Of a stretch of DNA of 60,000 bases, positions 24,051-35,234 are shown in pieces; position 1 is the stretch's first letter; the number at the start of each line of letters is the position of its first letter. A program made the translations under genes and the position numbers. The notes under the pieces were generated by a model, which was not told the DNA's origin, ran no database searches, and saw only the letters and a program-made list of their open reading frames with translations. The DNA comes from Cryptomeria japonica (lineage: Eukaryota; Streptophyta; Pinopsida; Cupressales; Cupressaceae), in assembly GCF_030272615.1 (NCBI RefSeq), contig NC_081413.1, positions 337,808,802 to 337,868,801 of the forward strand. The letters are read 5' to 3'.

Positions 24051-25690
24051 GGACTGCTGTTTGCTTTTGCTAAAAGGTTTCAATGGCCTTTTCACTAGCT
24101 AATTGCATTACTTCATGTAAACACTACCTATCTTAAGCAATTTCACTGGCATCCTCTCAATGCATCTATCAATAGGTGTCTTCTTGATATATTTATTTTT
24201 AAATTTATTGGGAGCACGCACAAGTGAGGGAGCAGGGTCATTCACTCTCTCTAATCTCCCTCTATTGATGAAGAAACCATTGTGCTTTGTCTTTGACTTT
24301 TCTATTGAAAAATATTCATCCAGTTCCTCATCATCTATGAAAGAGTCCTCTGACTTCAAGTGCATTCTCATTTTGCATTATCCTCTCTTGGGAAACATAC
24401 AAGTATTCTACTCCAACTATGGATGTCAATATTATTCTGGAAATGCTCAAAGGGCCAAGTCACCAATAAAATAATACTGCACATGCATGAGCTAGGTCGG
24501 GCCCCAAAGTGGGTCCGACTAAAAAATTCTCGTTTTCATGCAATTGACCTTTAAAATACCTCAATAACCTTAAACATACCTCTGGAATCAATCGGCATCA
24601 TTTTTGGATCATCAAACTGAGTTTTGCAACTTTCAGGTGCTTGCACCACATTTTCGCATTTAATCGCGAAGACGTAATTTTCAAACCAGTCAAAACTCCT
24701 TTTTGGACCTTTCCATCTAATAGGCGTGTACTCTAATATACAAGCATGAACTCTACCAAATGGTTTTTCAAGATGAGTCCCGAGTGAAGAGATATTAATT
24801 GTCAAAAATGACCAACTGGCTTTGTCGGCACTGCAGACCTGATGAAGTCAAAGCGTAGACAACACATGATGCGTTTCTTAAAAATATCAAATGACAACCA
24901 TAGACCCTCAAATCTGAGACATAGGTACCTTGAAGTACATATCAAATCTTAGAATACTTAGTTTGACCAAAAGTCTGACTGGGTACAAATGGTGCGCTCA
25001 TGAAAATAGCTACATTAACTGATGTGGCAATGAAAGTATGGATCACTGAAACAGATGGCTCAAGGAACCCTTTTGAAAACCAATCAAACGGATTGGAAAA
25101 AGCTTGAAAATGGAAACATATCTTGTCATTTATACCAAAAATAGCCCGGAACAAACATTCTGACATGACATTTACCGAGGTGACTTTTACACTTATGCAA
25201 AACAGGGCTCCGACTAGCAGTTGAAACAGGGACTTGTCAAACCATACAAACTGCAAACAAATTGAGCTTTGAAAACTGAGCAAAAGGATTCATAAAGACT
25301 TTAAAATTTGCATACTGACTCACATTTATGCATAAAATTTAATCCACTTTTAAATTATTCATGACGATCAATAGGGCAAAAGATATAAGCACTCAAAGTA
25401 GGCTACTTGGTAAAATTTGCATATGTGCCTAAAATGCACTTTCAGCCCACCCCTTGAAATGGGTACCTGATCAACTGAATTCTAAAAGTTGCACAACATT
25501 GCATAGGTCAAATGAAAGGTGTAGGACACACTTCCCAAGCCTTACCCTTTGAAAATCAACTGGCTCCATTTTACCCTCTCTCTAACTAGGCCATTCAAAC
25601 TGACTCATTTTATGATCATTTGGAAATTCAGAGCAAATTTTTTGAAATGGGCCTCTAAAATTGACTCAAATTTAATGAGTCCCAACACAC

Positions 25691-26385
25691 CATTTTCTAG
25701 AAGAGTACCTAAAGGACCAGTAGGAAGTAAGTATGAAGGAAAAACACCTTTTAAATGTTTTGCATGTAATAAGATTGGTCATTTTGCATCTAGATGTCTT
25801 GAAAGGAATTCAAGATTTGAAGTAAGAGTTAGAAGATAATTTAAGCCTAACCTTAGATATCAAAACAAGTATAAGTACAAGAAAAATGGAGACAAATCAT
25901 GCTACATAGCGGATGAGGAAAGCATTATTGATTCTAATGATGAACTGACAGAATACTCTGCTAGTGGTTCTGACAATGGGAAGGAATGGGTGTTCTTGGC
26001 TATCAAGGAAGGTGATTCAGCACTGGAAGAGAATGTACCTGAAGAGAAGGAACTTGCTACTAAAATTGAAGACAAGTATGAATGGATAATTGGCAATGGT
26101 TGTTCACATCATATGACTAGAGATAAAAATAAGTTTTTGTCTTTGCAAGAATTTGATGGCAGTCTAGTTAGATTTGGAGATGACAAAGCATGTATGATCA
26201 AAGGAAAAGGAACTATATCATTGTATGGTAAGAATAATACTGACAATTTTTATTATGTTGAAGGTTTGAGGCATAATATTTTGAGTGTAGGACAATTGGT
26301 AGATAAGGGGTTTCAATTACAGTTCAAGGATGGAAAATGCAAAATCATTAACAGATCTGGTTTGGAGATTGCATCCGGTACATAG
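25691..26385 (+). pseudogene. Copia gag zinc knuckle and aspartic protease
   Basis: The gag remainder has RRVPKGPVGSKYEGK and an intact CCHC knuckle CFACNKIGHFASRC (about 25758-25799). After a TAA near 25839 the frame continues through an acidic linker to the protease. The active-site region reads WIIGNGCSHHMT where copia elements normally have Asp-Ser-Gly-Cys, so the catalytic Asp is Gly and Ser is Asn. LRHNILSVGQLVDKGFQL, the usual end of the domain, follows. The frame ends at a TAG at about 26383. This protease would be inactive. Confidence 0.88.
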
Positions 26386-27480
26386 ACAAAAAGTAATACA
26401 TTTCATTTGAACTTCGATGAGAAGACATTTTTTATTACACAGATTTATGAGAGTTGGCTATAGCATAAAAGGCTATGTCATGTGAATTTTGATTGCATTG
26501 TGAAGACTAGTTCAACTAAGGCAGTTAGGGATATACCTAAGATTATGAATCCCTATAATTCGGTATCTAAATAATGTCAAATGGGTAAATATGTCAGAAC
26601 CTCTTTTAGGAGTATACAAGATAAATCAAATTTTGTTCTTGATCTTATTCATACTGATTTGTGTGGCCCTGCTAGAGTTAAAAGTTTTCATGCTAATAGA
26701 TATTTCATGCTAATCATTGATGATTATTCTAGAATGATGTGGGTTACTTTTCTAAAAGAAAAAACTAAATCATTTGAGAATTTTACACTCTTTAAGGCTA
26801 AAGTAGAAATTGAGATAAGATTGAAGATTAAATGTTTGAGGTCAGATCATGGTGGAGAATTCACATCCGATGAGTTTAATAACTTTTGTGAGAAGCATGG
26901 TATAAGAAGATAATTTCCTGCTCCCCGAACACATTAGCAGAATTTAGTTGTGGAAAGGAAGAACAAAACTATCTTGGATCTTGCTAGAACAATGATGATG
27001 GAAGATAATCTACCTCATATCTACTAGAGATAAGTAGTGAGCACATTGGTTTATACATTCAACGAAGTACATATCCAAGGAGAAACTGGTAAGACACTAT
27101 AAATTATGGTTTGGTAATACACCTACAATTAAGTATTTCAGAATTTTTGGTAGTAAATGTTATATCAGGAGAGATGATATCATTGGAAAATTCAATCCTA
27201 GATGTGATGAAGGAATATTTCCTGGTTATTCTAATGAAAGAAAAGTATATAGATGTTATAACAAGAGATTGCAGAGAAATGTGGAGAGTGCTAATGTCAA
27301 AGTAGATGAGCTGAATAGAAGTCAAATCAGAGTTTATGAGAAGGAACCCACAGTGGAAATGATTATATCTAAACTGATAGCACCTTTACTAGAACAGAGT
27401 GTTGAACTAGTTACTCCGGATACATCAGATAATTCTATAGTAACTGAAGAACAAGGAAGAGGAACATAAAGTCAGAAGAC
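26386..27480 (+). pseudogene. Copia pre-integrase and integrase domains
   Basis: The GAG-pre-integrase motif HKRLCHVNFD is preceded by a TAG. A zinc-binding-like C..C region follows. The integrase core has HTDLCGP (first Asp), MLIIDDYSRMMWVTFL, LRSDHGGEF (second Asp) and, after stops near 26911 and 26937, LVVERKNKTILDLARTMM (catalytic Glu). The DDE residues survive but the frame has several stops and shifts after 26910. The remainder to 27480 matches the start of the fragment at 838-1130. Integrase would insert element cDNA in the nucleus; this copy is dead. Confidence 0.88.
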
Positions 27481-27589
27481 TCCTAGGTATGTGAGACTGA
27501 ATCATTCAGAAGATCAAATCAATGGGCATAAGAGAAATGGAGTGATGACAAGAAGAAGACTGACAACTAATGAGGTATGTTTAATTTCA

Positions 27590-28092
27590 CAAGTTGAATT
27601 GGTGTCAGTAATTGAGGCATGTAAAGATAAATATTGGTTGAAATCTATGGAAGAAGAATTAGATTAGATTGAGAAAATTAACACATGGACCTTGGTTCTC
27701 CGACCTAAAAACAAAAATGTTATTGGAACTAAATGATTTTTTTAGGAATAAATTGAACGAGGATGGTCAATTTATAAGGAATAAGGCTAGATTGGTTTGT
27801 AAAGGATATTCTTGAAAGCAAGGAATTGATTATGGAGAAAATTTTGCACCTGTAGCTAGGATTGAAGCTGTAAGATTATTTCTTGCCTATGCTGCTTATA
27901 AAAGCTACAAGGTTTATCAAATGGATGTTAAATGTGCATTTTTGAATGGGGATCTTGATGAGGAACTTTATATTGAGCAACCTGATGGTTTTTCACTATC
28001 AGATGATACATATATGGTTTGTAGGTTAAGGAAAGCTTTTATATGGAATGAAACAAGCACCTAGAGCTTGGTATGCAAGGTTGGATAAATAG
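27590..28092 (+). pseudogene. Copia reverse transcriptase, catalytic block deleted
   Basis: The N-terminal half is recognisable: [65 protein letters not shown] and a frameshifted KQAPRAW equivalent near 28050. At about 28092 it jumps straight to the start of the RNase H linker (LTQTRLEIMNDVCIVSRFQ). The xVDD block and the following ~150 residues, present in the fragment at 1741-2070, are missing. An in-frame TAG at about 27664 and a frameshift near 27738 add to the damage. Confidence 0.88.
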
Positions 28093-28731
28093 CTTTATTT
28101 GACTCAGACTAGACTTGAAATTATGAATGATGTTTGTATTGTTTCAAGATTTCAAATTGATCCTAGACAAAATCATGAGATGGCGGTGAAAAAGATTTTT
28201 AGATACTTGCAAGGTACATTAGAATATGGCTTGTGGTACCCTAAGGATGATAACTTTACTTTATGTGTATATACAAATGCTGATTGGGTTGGAGATGTTG
28301 ATGACGGGAAAAGAACTTTCAATTGAGCTTTCTTTCTTGGAAAGAAGTTGGTGTCATGGATTAGAAAGAAATAGTCAGGTACTTCATTATCTATTGTTGA
28401 AGCTAAATATGTTTCCACTGCTACTAATTGTACACAGGTTTTATGGATGAAGAAAATGTTGAAGGATATAAAGGTGGATTGTGATGCACCAGTAGTTATT
28501 CACTGCGACAACTCTACTGCTATTGATATATCAAAGAATCTGACATTTTATTCCAAAATAAAGAACATATCTATAAAGTATAACTTTTTGAAGGAGAAGG
28601 TGGAAGCAAATGAAGTTAGACTGGTTTATGTGAACACTAAAGAGAAGATTGTAGATATTTTCACTAAACCTTGCCCAAGGATTCATTTGAGTACCCAAGA
28701 GATAGATTGGGAGTTTCTACCCCTCCTGTAG
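28093..28731 (+). pseudogene. Copia RNase H
   Basis: The frame reads KIFRYLQGTLEYGLWYP, YTNADWVGDVDDGKRTF (first Asp), KKLVSWIRKK, then after stops SIVEAKYVSTATNCTQVLWM (Glu), HCDNSTAIDISKN (Asp) and VRLVYVNTKEKIVDIFTKP. These are the ordered copia RNase H motifs. Stops at about 28324 and 28373 and a shift break it. The last frame ends at 28731 after the usual ~20-residue tail. No further coding lies before the purine tracts. Confidence 0.9.
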
Positions 28732-28820
28732 AGACTTGATTGATGCAGTTTGGAATCAGTCCAACATGCACTATCAAAGATACTATTCATTCTAGCACTG
28801 ATGTGGGATGGTACTGCTCA

Positions 28821-29016
28821 GGGGGAGTAGTCATCTTTGTGATTCAGTGGTTTATGTTCTTGCTTTGATATTTCTATCATATTTTTGGCATTGATGTCAA
28901 AGGGGGAGTGATATTGATGTGAAAAATAAAAAGAAAGATAAAAAGAAAAAGAAAGGGGGAAGATATTGATAAGGGAGAAATTCAGAGCTTTACAAAGATA
29001 TTATTTACAGGGGGAG
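28821..29016 (+). other. Cluster of four polypurine tracts
   Basis: GGGGGAG or close variants occur at 28821, 28902, 28956 and 29010. A fifth copy, at 36859 directly before the 3' LTR, belongs to the same element once element B is removed. A purine tract primes plus-strand synthesis and normally only the last is used. Confidence 0.75.
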
Positions 29017-29021
29017 TTTGG

Positions 29022-30530
29022 TGATGTAGAGCCCTCCTTGTATCCTACCAAACACTCCAAGATTTATGACACTGACCCCTCAAAACAACAATAGGATCCT
29101 ATTAGGGCAAGGCGCTACAACAATAGTTCAACATCTCACAATCTCCAAGACTCATACTTACTCAAATTGGGTAATTTTCTCCCTCATGCACCATGAAGCC
29201 TCCAAGGGTTCTTGACCATTAACACGCCTGTTTTGGGTCCGACATGACTCACATGGACCTGATCAAACATTGTTTTTAAGGATTCAACACCATACCCTAT
29301 AGCACCTTCACAATTAAGCCTATTTGCTAGTAGCCCTTTGAAACGGGTAAAAGGACCTTAAGTCCAAAATTTCCCAAACACACTGGCAAAAAAATCATAG
29401 ATTAAAATATCCTTTTAGGTCTTACACAATTCCCCAAAAGGAAAGGTCAAGGTCTGACAAAAAAATGGTTTGAACCCGGTGAAGGTCAATTGTCTTAAAG
29501 GGCTAATTAGGCCTCCATTTGTGAAGAAACTATATCCAAATGAACAAAACATACAAGAAAAACCCTATGAAAATGTGGGGAACCATAAACCATCATGGAT
29601 TCCAAGGTTACACACCCGGGATCATCGCCATTTTCCTTCTAGGGTAGATTTGTTGTTTAAGGACTAGGTAGCCACATAGAGATGTCTAACTAGGGCTTGA
29701 TCAAACACACACCTCCCTTGCTCCCCCTCCAAAATTATTTTGGAATCTTAGAATACACAGGCCATACTTTCATTTCACCCAATCCCATGAGTTTCAGATG
29801 GATAAATTGTACGTTATGGCCATGGAGAAGCAAAACCCTATTTAAACCCTGGTTTTACAGGTACCTACAACAAAATTAGAATAACAGGAGAAAAACACAT
29901 AGTCTGAACCTCAAACCAAATCCAAATCAAAGGTGATTCACTACTCTAACAAAATCACATCATTGGGGATTGATCCCAATCCGTACAATGTTGTACCACG
30001 TGCCAAAGCTCCAGAATTGTAGGAAAAACTTAGAATTTCATTAGTTTGCAGTCATAAAAACCTTCCTCCGTACAGTCTAACCTTGGGAATTGGATCCTCA
30101 AGGTGTATATACCTCTCCACAACCTCTCTCAATAGAAAACAAGAGTTTAGAGCCGTTGGAGGAGTTCAAACTAAGAAAAAATCAAAAAATGCATAAAAGT
30201 TGCTTATGACAACTTTTAACAAAGTTGTCAAAATGTCATTCCTCGCCTCCTAATGCCTTGGGTTAAGACTAACCCCTCCTAAAACACCCTAGAAGAACTA
30301 AAACTAGTAGTATAACTATTTCCTACACACACTTGATCCCCTTTTGTCCAAAATTCCTAATTGGCTTATCAAGATGCCAAAATAGGAGTTTGGCTCACAA
30401 GATAGGGTCTTTTATTACAAACACACAATGCATGATTGAAACACATGTAAAAAATCCTAAGACATGTTTGATGCCTTATCCTTTCTCCTCTAAGCCTAAT
30501 TGATCATCTTGAAGGGTTACTCCTGCACCA
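29022..30530 (-). repeat. 3' LTR of gypsy B
   Basis: It is 1509 bp. On the plus strand it runs TGATGTAG to TGCACCA. It aligns end to end with 35235-36736 with scattered substitutions. The minus-strand pol frame appears to run past the chromodomain into this LTR. Confidence 0.92.
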
Positions 30531-30545
30531 TACTCCCCGGAAGAA
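30531..30545 (-). other. Polypurine tract of gypsy B
   Basis: On the minus strand TTCTTCCGGGGAGTA immediately precedes the 3' LTR. It is only partly purine and lies inside the C-terminal coding frame. Confidence 0.4.
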
Positions 30546-30973
30546 GAAATCTCAAGTCCACTTGAGATGAGAGCCTACAGGTCTGCACCATGGTCTTTGA
30601 TTTGTTGTTCTGTCATCTAGACTTCTTCAGAATCAGGTTGTCCCTTCTAAGCCACCAAATACTCCATATAAATTTTTTTCCTTGTTCTCTATGCAACCTT
30701 GGTGTCTAAAACCTTATGCAACTTTGGTTGTTCATGTTTAGGAATGTCATCATCTGCCATAGCCTGAATTGTTTCTTCTATTGCATCAACACTACATTTG
30801 TAAAGAGTTAAATCACATACATTAAAGATAGGTGACAAACCAAGATCAGGTGGGAGTTGAAGTTCATAAGCATTTTGGCCACATTTTTTCAAGATTTGAA
30901 AGGTCCAATCTTTCTTTGCATAACCTTTGTATATCTGCGTTTTGGAAGTCTTTCCTTCTTCAAGTGAACCCAC
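30531..30973 (-). pseudogene. Integrase C-terminus and chromodomain of gypsy B
   Basis: After integrase the frame reads KKCGQNAYELQLPPDLGLSP and FNVCDLTLYK, the usual gypsy integrase GPY/F-type end. It then continues to a chromodomain signature: YMEYLVA, TAG, KGQPDSE, TAG, MTEQQIK at about 30600-30690. The two TAGs sit where chromodomains have conserved tryptophans. Chromodomains bind modified histone tails and steer integration in chromoviruses. The frame continues toward the LTR. Confidence 0.8.
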
Positions 30974-32026
30974 ACCAAGTCTCCCACATCAAACTGGACA
31001 TCCCTCTTCTTCTTGTCATCATGAGCTTTATATCTTTCTGCAGATTGTTGAAGGTGAGATTTAACTTGGTCATGGATCTCCCTTATGGCGGTAGTAAAGG
31101 TTTCCCCATCAGCACTAATGACTTCTCCTTGAGTTAGTTCTCTTAACTCCAACACACCCCTTGGGTGGATGCCATATACAACCTGGAAGGGTGTCTTACT
31201 AGTACTTCTATTCACTATATCATTATAGGAGAATTCTGCTTGAGACAATATTATATCCCATCTCTCTCTATGTTGTCTAGTCAAACACCTTAGCAGATTT
31301 CCCAATGACTTGTTTACAACTTTAGTTTGGCCATCAGTTTGGAGATGGTAGGCTAAGGAGAAGGCTAGATTTTTACTAAGATTCTTCCAAAAGGGTCCTC
31401 CAGAAGTGTCCAATAAATTTCTCATCCCTATCAGAGACCATGGTCAAGGGAAAACCATGTATCTAGACAATCTCCTTGAAGAATAAATCTGCAACATATG
31501 AAGCATCACAAGTTGTTTTACATGGCAATAAATGTGCCATTTTACTAAACCTATCCACCACTACAAAAACACTATCATATCCTTTCCTTGTCCTAGGCAA
31601 TCCTAAAACAAAATCCATACTTATACTTTCCCATGGTCTTGAAGGAATGGGTAAAGGCTGGTATAGGCCTACATTTGTGGACTTCCCCTTTGCCTTTTGT
31701 CATATCACACATGTCTCCACAAATCTCCTGACATCTGTCTATAGTTTGGGCCAAAAGTAGTGCCTCTTCACCAAATCTAGTGTCTTGTCAAGGCCAAAGT
31801 GGCTTGCCTTTTCTCCACAATGTTTCTCCCTGATTATATTTAGTTTCATAGAGCATTTGGGTATGCATAACTGTGTACCCTTAAACAACAATCCATTTTG
31901 AATAATTTTTTTAGAGAAATCAACATGAAACCACTCATCAAATGAAGCACATACGTTATAGATCTCTCCAAAGTCTTCATCATCCTCATACATGGATTTC
32001 AAGGAGTCTATTCCAACACTCTCCAA
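30889..32026 (-). pseudogene. Gypsy B integrase
   Basis: The zinc-binding region has EKHCGEKASHFGLDKTLDLV and RHYFWPKL, then a TAG, then a CVICDMTKGK-like pair of cysteines at about 31700. The core has [20 protein letters not shown] (first Asp) and VSDRD (second Asp). In the third position the frame reads TDGQTKVVNKSLGNLLR where gypsy integrases have Glu after QT, so the catalytic Glu is Lys. SQAEFSYNDIVNRST and KTPFQVVYGIHPRG follow. Several stops and shifts lie between 31420 and 31740. Confidence 0.88.
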
Positions 32027-32161
32027 CTAGATCTGATTTGTAGTTAGGACTCTTCTGCTCAAAGCATCTATCACCTTATTCTTGGCCCCTTTCTTATGCT
32101 TAAGAGTGAAAGTGAAGGCTTGTAGGGTCTCCACCCACTTTGTATGCATGTGATTCAACTT

Positions 32162-33523
32162 TTATTGGCTATTTATAAAACTAAGGGCCTGATTATCTGT
32201 GAAGACTATGAACACTTTTGGTAGCAAGTAGTGTCTCCACTTTTTCAAGGATTTTACTAAAGCATACATCTCTAGGTCATAGGATGAATACCTCTTCTTT
32301 GCCTCATTTAACTTCTCACTGAAGAAGGAAATTGGCCTTCCTTCCTTACTGAGCACTACCCCAATAGCCATGTGACTGGCATCATAATCCACTTGGAAGA
32401 TCTTGTTCAAATCAGGTAGGGCAAGGACCAGCTGCTCTGCAACCTTTCTCTTCAATGCTTCAAAGGAGTTATCTACCTCTTCTGTCCAACTGAAACTGCA
32501 CTTTTGTCCTCCCTTTATGGTATCAGGCATAGGAACACAAATATGGCTAAAGCCTCTTATAAACTTCCTATAGAATGTGGCTAAGCCATGAAATCTTCTA
32601 ACATCATTCATTGTTCTAGGCATAGGCCAATACAATATGGCACTCACCTTTTCTTGATCCATATTCAACTCACCATATGAGATTACAAACCCCAAGTAGA
32701 TGTTCTCTTCCTACATAAACAAACACTTTTCCAAATTGATCATTAATTTCTCTTCATGCAATCTCCTTAGGACCAGGTCTACATGTTTTAGGTGCTCTTC
32801 TTTGGTTTGACTTAAAATCAAAATGTTATCTAGGTAGACTATGACAAACTTTCCTATGAAATCCCTCAAAACTTCTTTCATTAACCTCATAAAGGTACTT
32901 GGTGCATTAGATAAGCCAAAGGGCATGACTTTCTACTCATACAACCCCTCATTTGTTTTAAATGCAGTCTTCCACTCATCTCCCGACCTAATCCTAATAT
33001 GATGATAGCCACTTTTCAAGTCAATTTTTGTAAAATATCTAGCACCCCCCATGTAAACTAACAAATCCTCAATCCTAGGCATTGGAAATCTATACCCGAT
33101 AGTAATTTTGTTGATAGCCCTTGAGTCGGTGCAAAGCCTCCAAGTGCCTTCCTTTTTGGGTGCCAAGACTGTAGGGACCAAACATGGGCTCAAACTTTTG
33201 CCAATTAGCCCAGACTCCAACAATTCTTCAATCTCTTTTGTCATCTCAACATTCTAATCAGGTGTGAGCTTGCATGCTGCTTTATTAGGCAAGGTGGATC
33301 CAGGTATAAGATCTATGCAATAGTTTATATCCCTCATGGGAGGGAGTGACCTTGGCATTCCATTAGAGATGACACCCCTATATTTTTTTAGTAGTTGTTG
33401 CACTGTAGGGTCAACCAACCTCAATCTATCTTCTTTCTTGTCTTCAGACTTCTCCACCTTTGTCACTGTTGGACTAGGAATAAGGGCATAATAAATAATT
33501 CCTTCATCTACTATGTTCTTCAT
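32162..33523 (-). pseudogene. Gypsy B reverse transcriptase and RNase H
   Basis: On the minus strand: [13 protein letters not shown] and [66 protein letters not shown], then GFVISYGELNMDQEKV, FSWTEEVDNSFEALK, FQVDYDASHMAIGVVLS, ISFFSEKLNEAKKRYSSYD and VFTDNQALSFINSQ. These are ordered gypsy RT and RNase H motifs. The catalytic YLDD reads YLDN, so one metal-binding Asp is lost. TAG stops interrupt near 33245, 32930 and 32700. The linker before RT is at 33254-33523. Confidence 0.93.
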
Positions 33524-33526
33524 GAA

Positions 33527-34200
33527 TTAATTTCCTCCTAACACCAACACCTTGGCCTCCTTTGGTTTGGTTTCCTCCTCACTCTCCATCAAAGATAACA
33601 ACTCAATCACTTTACCATCTTTGGTGATGGAATATGTGTTCCTAGAACCATTATTTTGTGCCTTCAAATCAAATTTCCATGGTCTCCCAACTAGGAGATG
33701 GCAAGCATCCATCTTTTCAATGTCAAACGACAATATATCCTTATAGGTTCCAATCCAGAATTGTACCCAAGCCTGCTCTTCCATAAAAACTTCCTGACCT
33801 TGGGTGAGCCATGAGACCTTGTAGGAGAAAGGGTGAGGTAGTCTCCTCAACTTTAGCTTCTCCACCATTTCTAGAGACACAAAGTTTTCAGTTGAACCAA
33901 AATCTATTAGAACCTTGCATAACTTTCCACCCTCTTTGCAAGTGGTCTTGAATAGAGACTTTCTTTGTGGGGGCTCTTTGTCAGCCATCTTCATGGTAGT
34001 TACTACTCTTCTGATCATCAAAGCTTCACCTCTTTTAGGGTAGCCGTAACTATCAGGGGTTTTGACACTTTGGTATGTATTTTCACTTGCCACACTTTGG
34101 CAATCAGCTTCTAGAACCAAGTTACTTCTCCTTTCCCCCATGGAACTAGTAGGCTTGTCAGGACATCTGTTGGCCATGTGCCCTTCTTGATTGTAGTTAC
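33527..34200 (-). pseudogene. Gypsy B zinc knuckle and protease
   Basis: The knuckle reads FCNYNQEGHMANRC at about 34160-34205, with Tyr in place of the second Cys of the CCHC motif. The protease region has CKVLIDFGSTENFVSLEMV, where the active-site triad is D-F-G instead of the usual D-S-G or D-T-G. HLLVGRPWKFDLKA gives the family's LLGRPW end motif. Both lesions are single-base changes and predict loss of metal binding and reduced or no protease activity. It joins RT downstream through a spacer with a TAA. Confidence 0.85.
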
Positions 34201-35183
34201 AAAATCTGATTGGACCTCTACCTTGAGACCTTCCCCTAGATGGTGGTCTTCTTCCTCTAAAGTTACTTTTATGATTGTATCCTCCATTGTTATTGGAACT
34301 ACTCTCTCCTTAAGTGCCTTCTTGATTGGTTTCACCTTGGTTTCCAAAACGATTTCCCTTACCTTTGAAAAAAATTCTCCCCCCTTTCTGCTATCTTCCT
34401 CTTCCTTTATTGTCCTGCTCTTGTCTCCTTTTGATCTTCTCTTCACCTTGATGGAAAGTTGATGGCATTTACCAATGATATCCAGGCTAAGGAGGTTTAG
34501 TTCTTCTTGAATGTTGTACCTTAACCATTTACGTATCAGGCAACTTTTTCACTCTCTTCCTCCTTTGTCTTAGACTTCATACATAGCCTTTGGAACTCCT
34601 CAGTGTAAGAGTTCACATCCATCTCCTTCTTCTTGAGGTTTTGTCTCCTCTTATGAATTTGAATTTCATAATCTTTGGGTACATAGGCCTCCTTTACTAA
34701 GGAAACCATCTTCTTCCAAGAAACAATATTGGGTTTGTTGTCCTTCTCTCTTTCCTCTTGGACAAAAATCCACCAAGTTAGGGTGGCTCCCTTCAACTTG
34801 GACTTAGAAATATTCACCTTATGGTGTCCTAGAATTTCTTCATATTCAAAGAAACTAGATAGGGAGTCTATCCAATCTACCACTACATCCAGTTCCATCT
34901 TCCCAGTGAAAGTTGGCAAATCAATCTTCTGCTCCATGGATTTGAGGATATTAAGGAAGTGCCTCTGGTCAGGAGGAATCACCTCTTCCTTAGGCATAGG
35001 GATCTCATCTTCATCCCCTTCTTCACCACTACTAGTACCTCCATCTTCCTTCCCATCTACTCTGCCCCTCAACCTCTCTAACTTCCTCTTCATTGCCTTG
35101 CAAGCAGTGGCCTACTCTCTCACAATCTTTGCCAATTCCATGTTGGTGATTGGTCCTCTAGGGACTTCTTCTCCCTCTGCCAT
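34111..35183 (-). pseudogene. Gypsy B gag
   Basis: The ATG at 35183 gives MAEGEEVPRGPITNMELAK, then a TAG near 35116, then a basic and acidic linker and the capsid: LPTFTGKMELDVVVDWIDSL, KSKLKGATLTWW and DVNSYTEEFQRLCM. The TAG near 34536 and a frame change separate it from the zinc-knuckle part. The start is 50 bp inside the primer site, which fits a gypsy element with a very short leader. Gag forms the particle. Length before the knuckle is about 330 residues, normal for chromoviruses. Confidence 0.85.
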
Positions 35184-35220
35184 TTCTCAGATCTCTATCT
35201 CTTTACCAAAGCCATTACTA

Positions 35221-35232
35221 GCTCTGACACCA
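35221..35232 (-). other. Primer binding site of gypsy B
   Basis: On the minus strand TGGTGTCAGAGC, two bases after the 5' LTR, one base off the initiator-Met site TGGTATCAGAGC. Confidence 0.9.
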
Positions 35233-35234
35233 CT

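Larger units (their letters stand above)
22490..25690. other. ~3.2-kb unidentified insertion in copia gag
   Basis: Gag is continuous in homology terms on either side but separated by ~3.2 kb with no convincing coding frame. The left ~500 bp is GC-richer, with CpG-containing CACGC motifs. The middle carries two families of degenerate tandem repeats (22628-22936 and about 23420-24050). The right 1.2 kb is AT-rich. I could not see terminal repeats or a clear target-site duplication, so the exact borders and class (large non-autonomous element, Helitron or filler) are open. Short frames at 22590-23180 and 23605-23907 are not supported. Confidence 0.6.
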
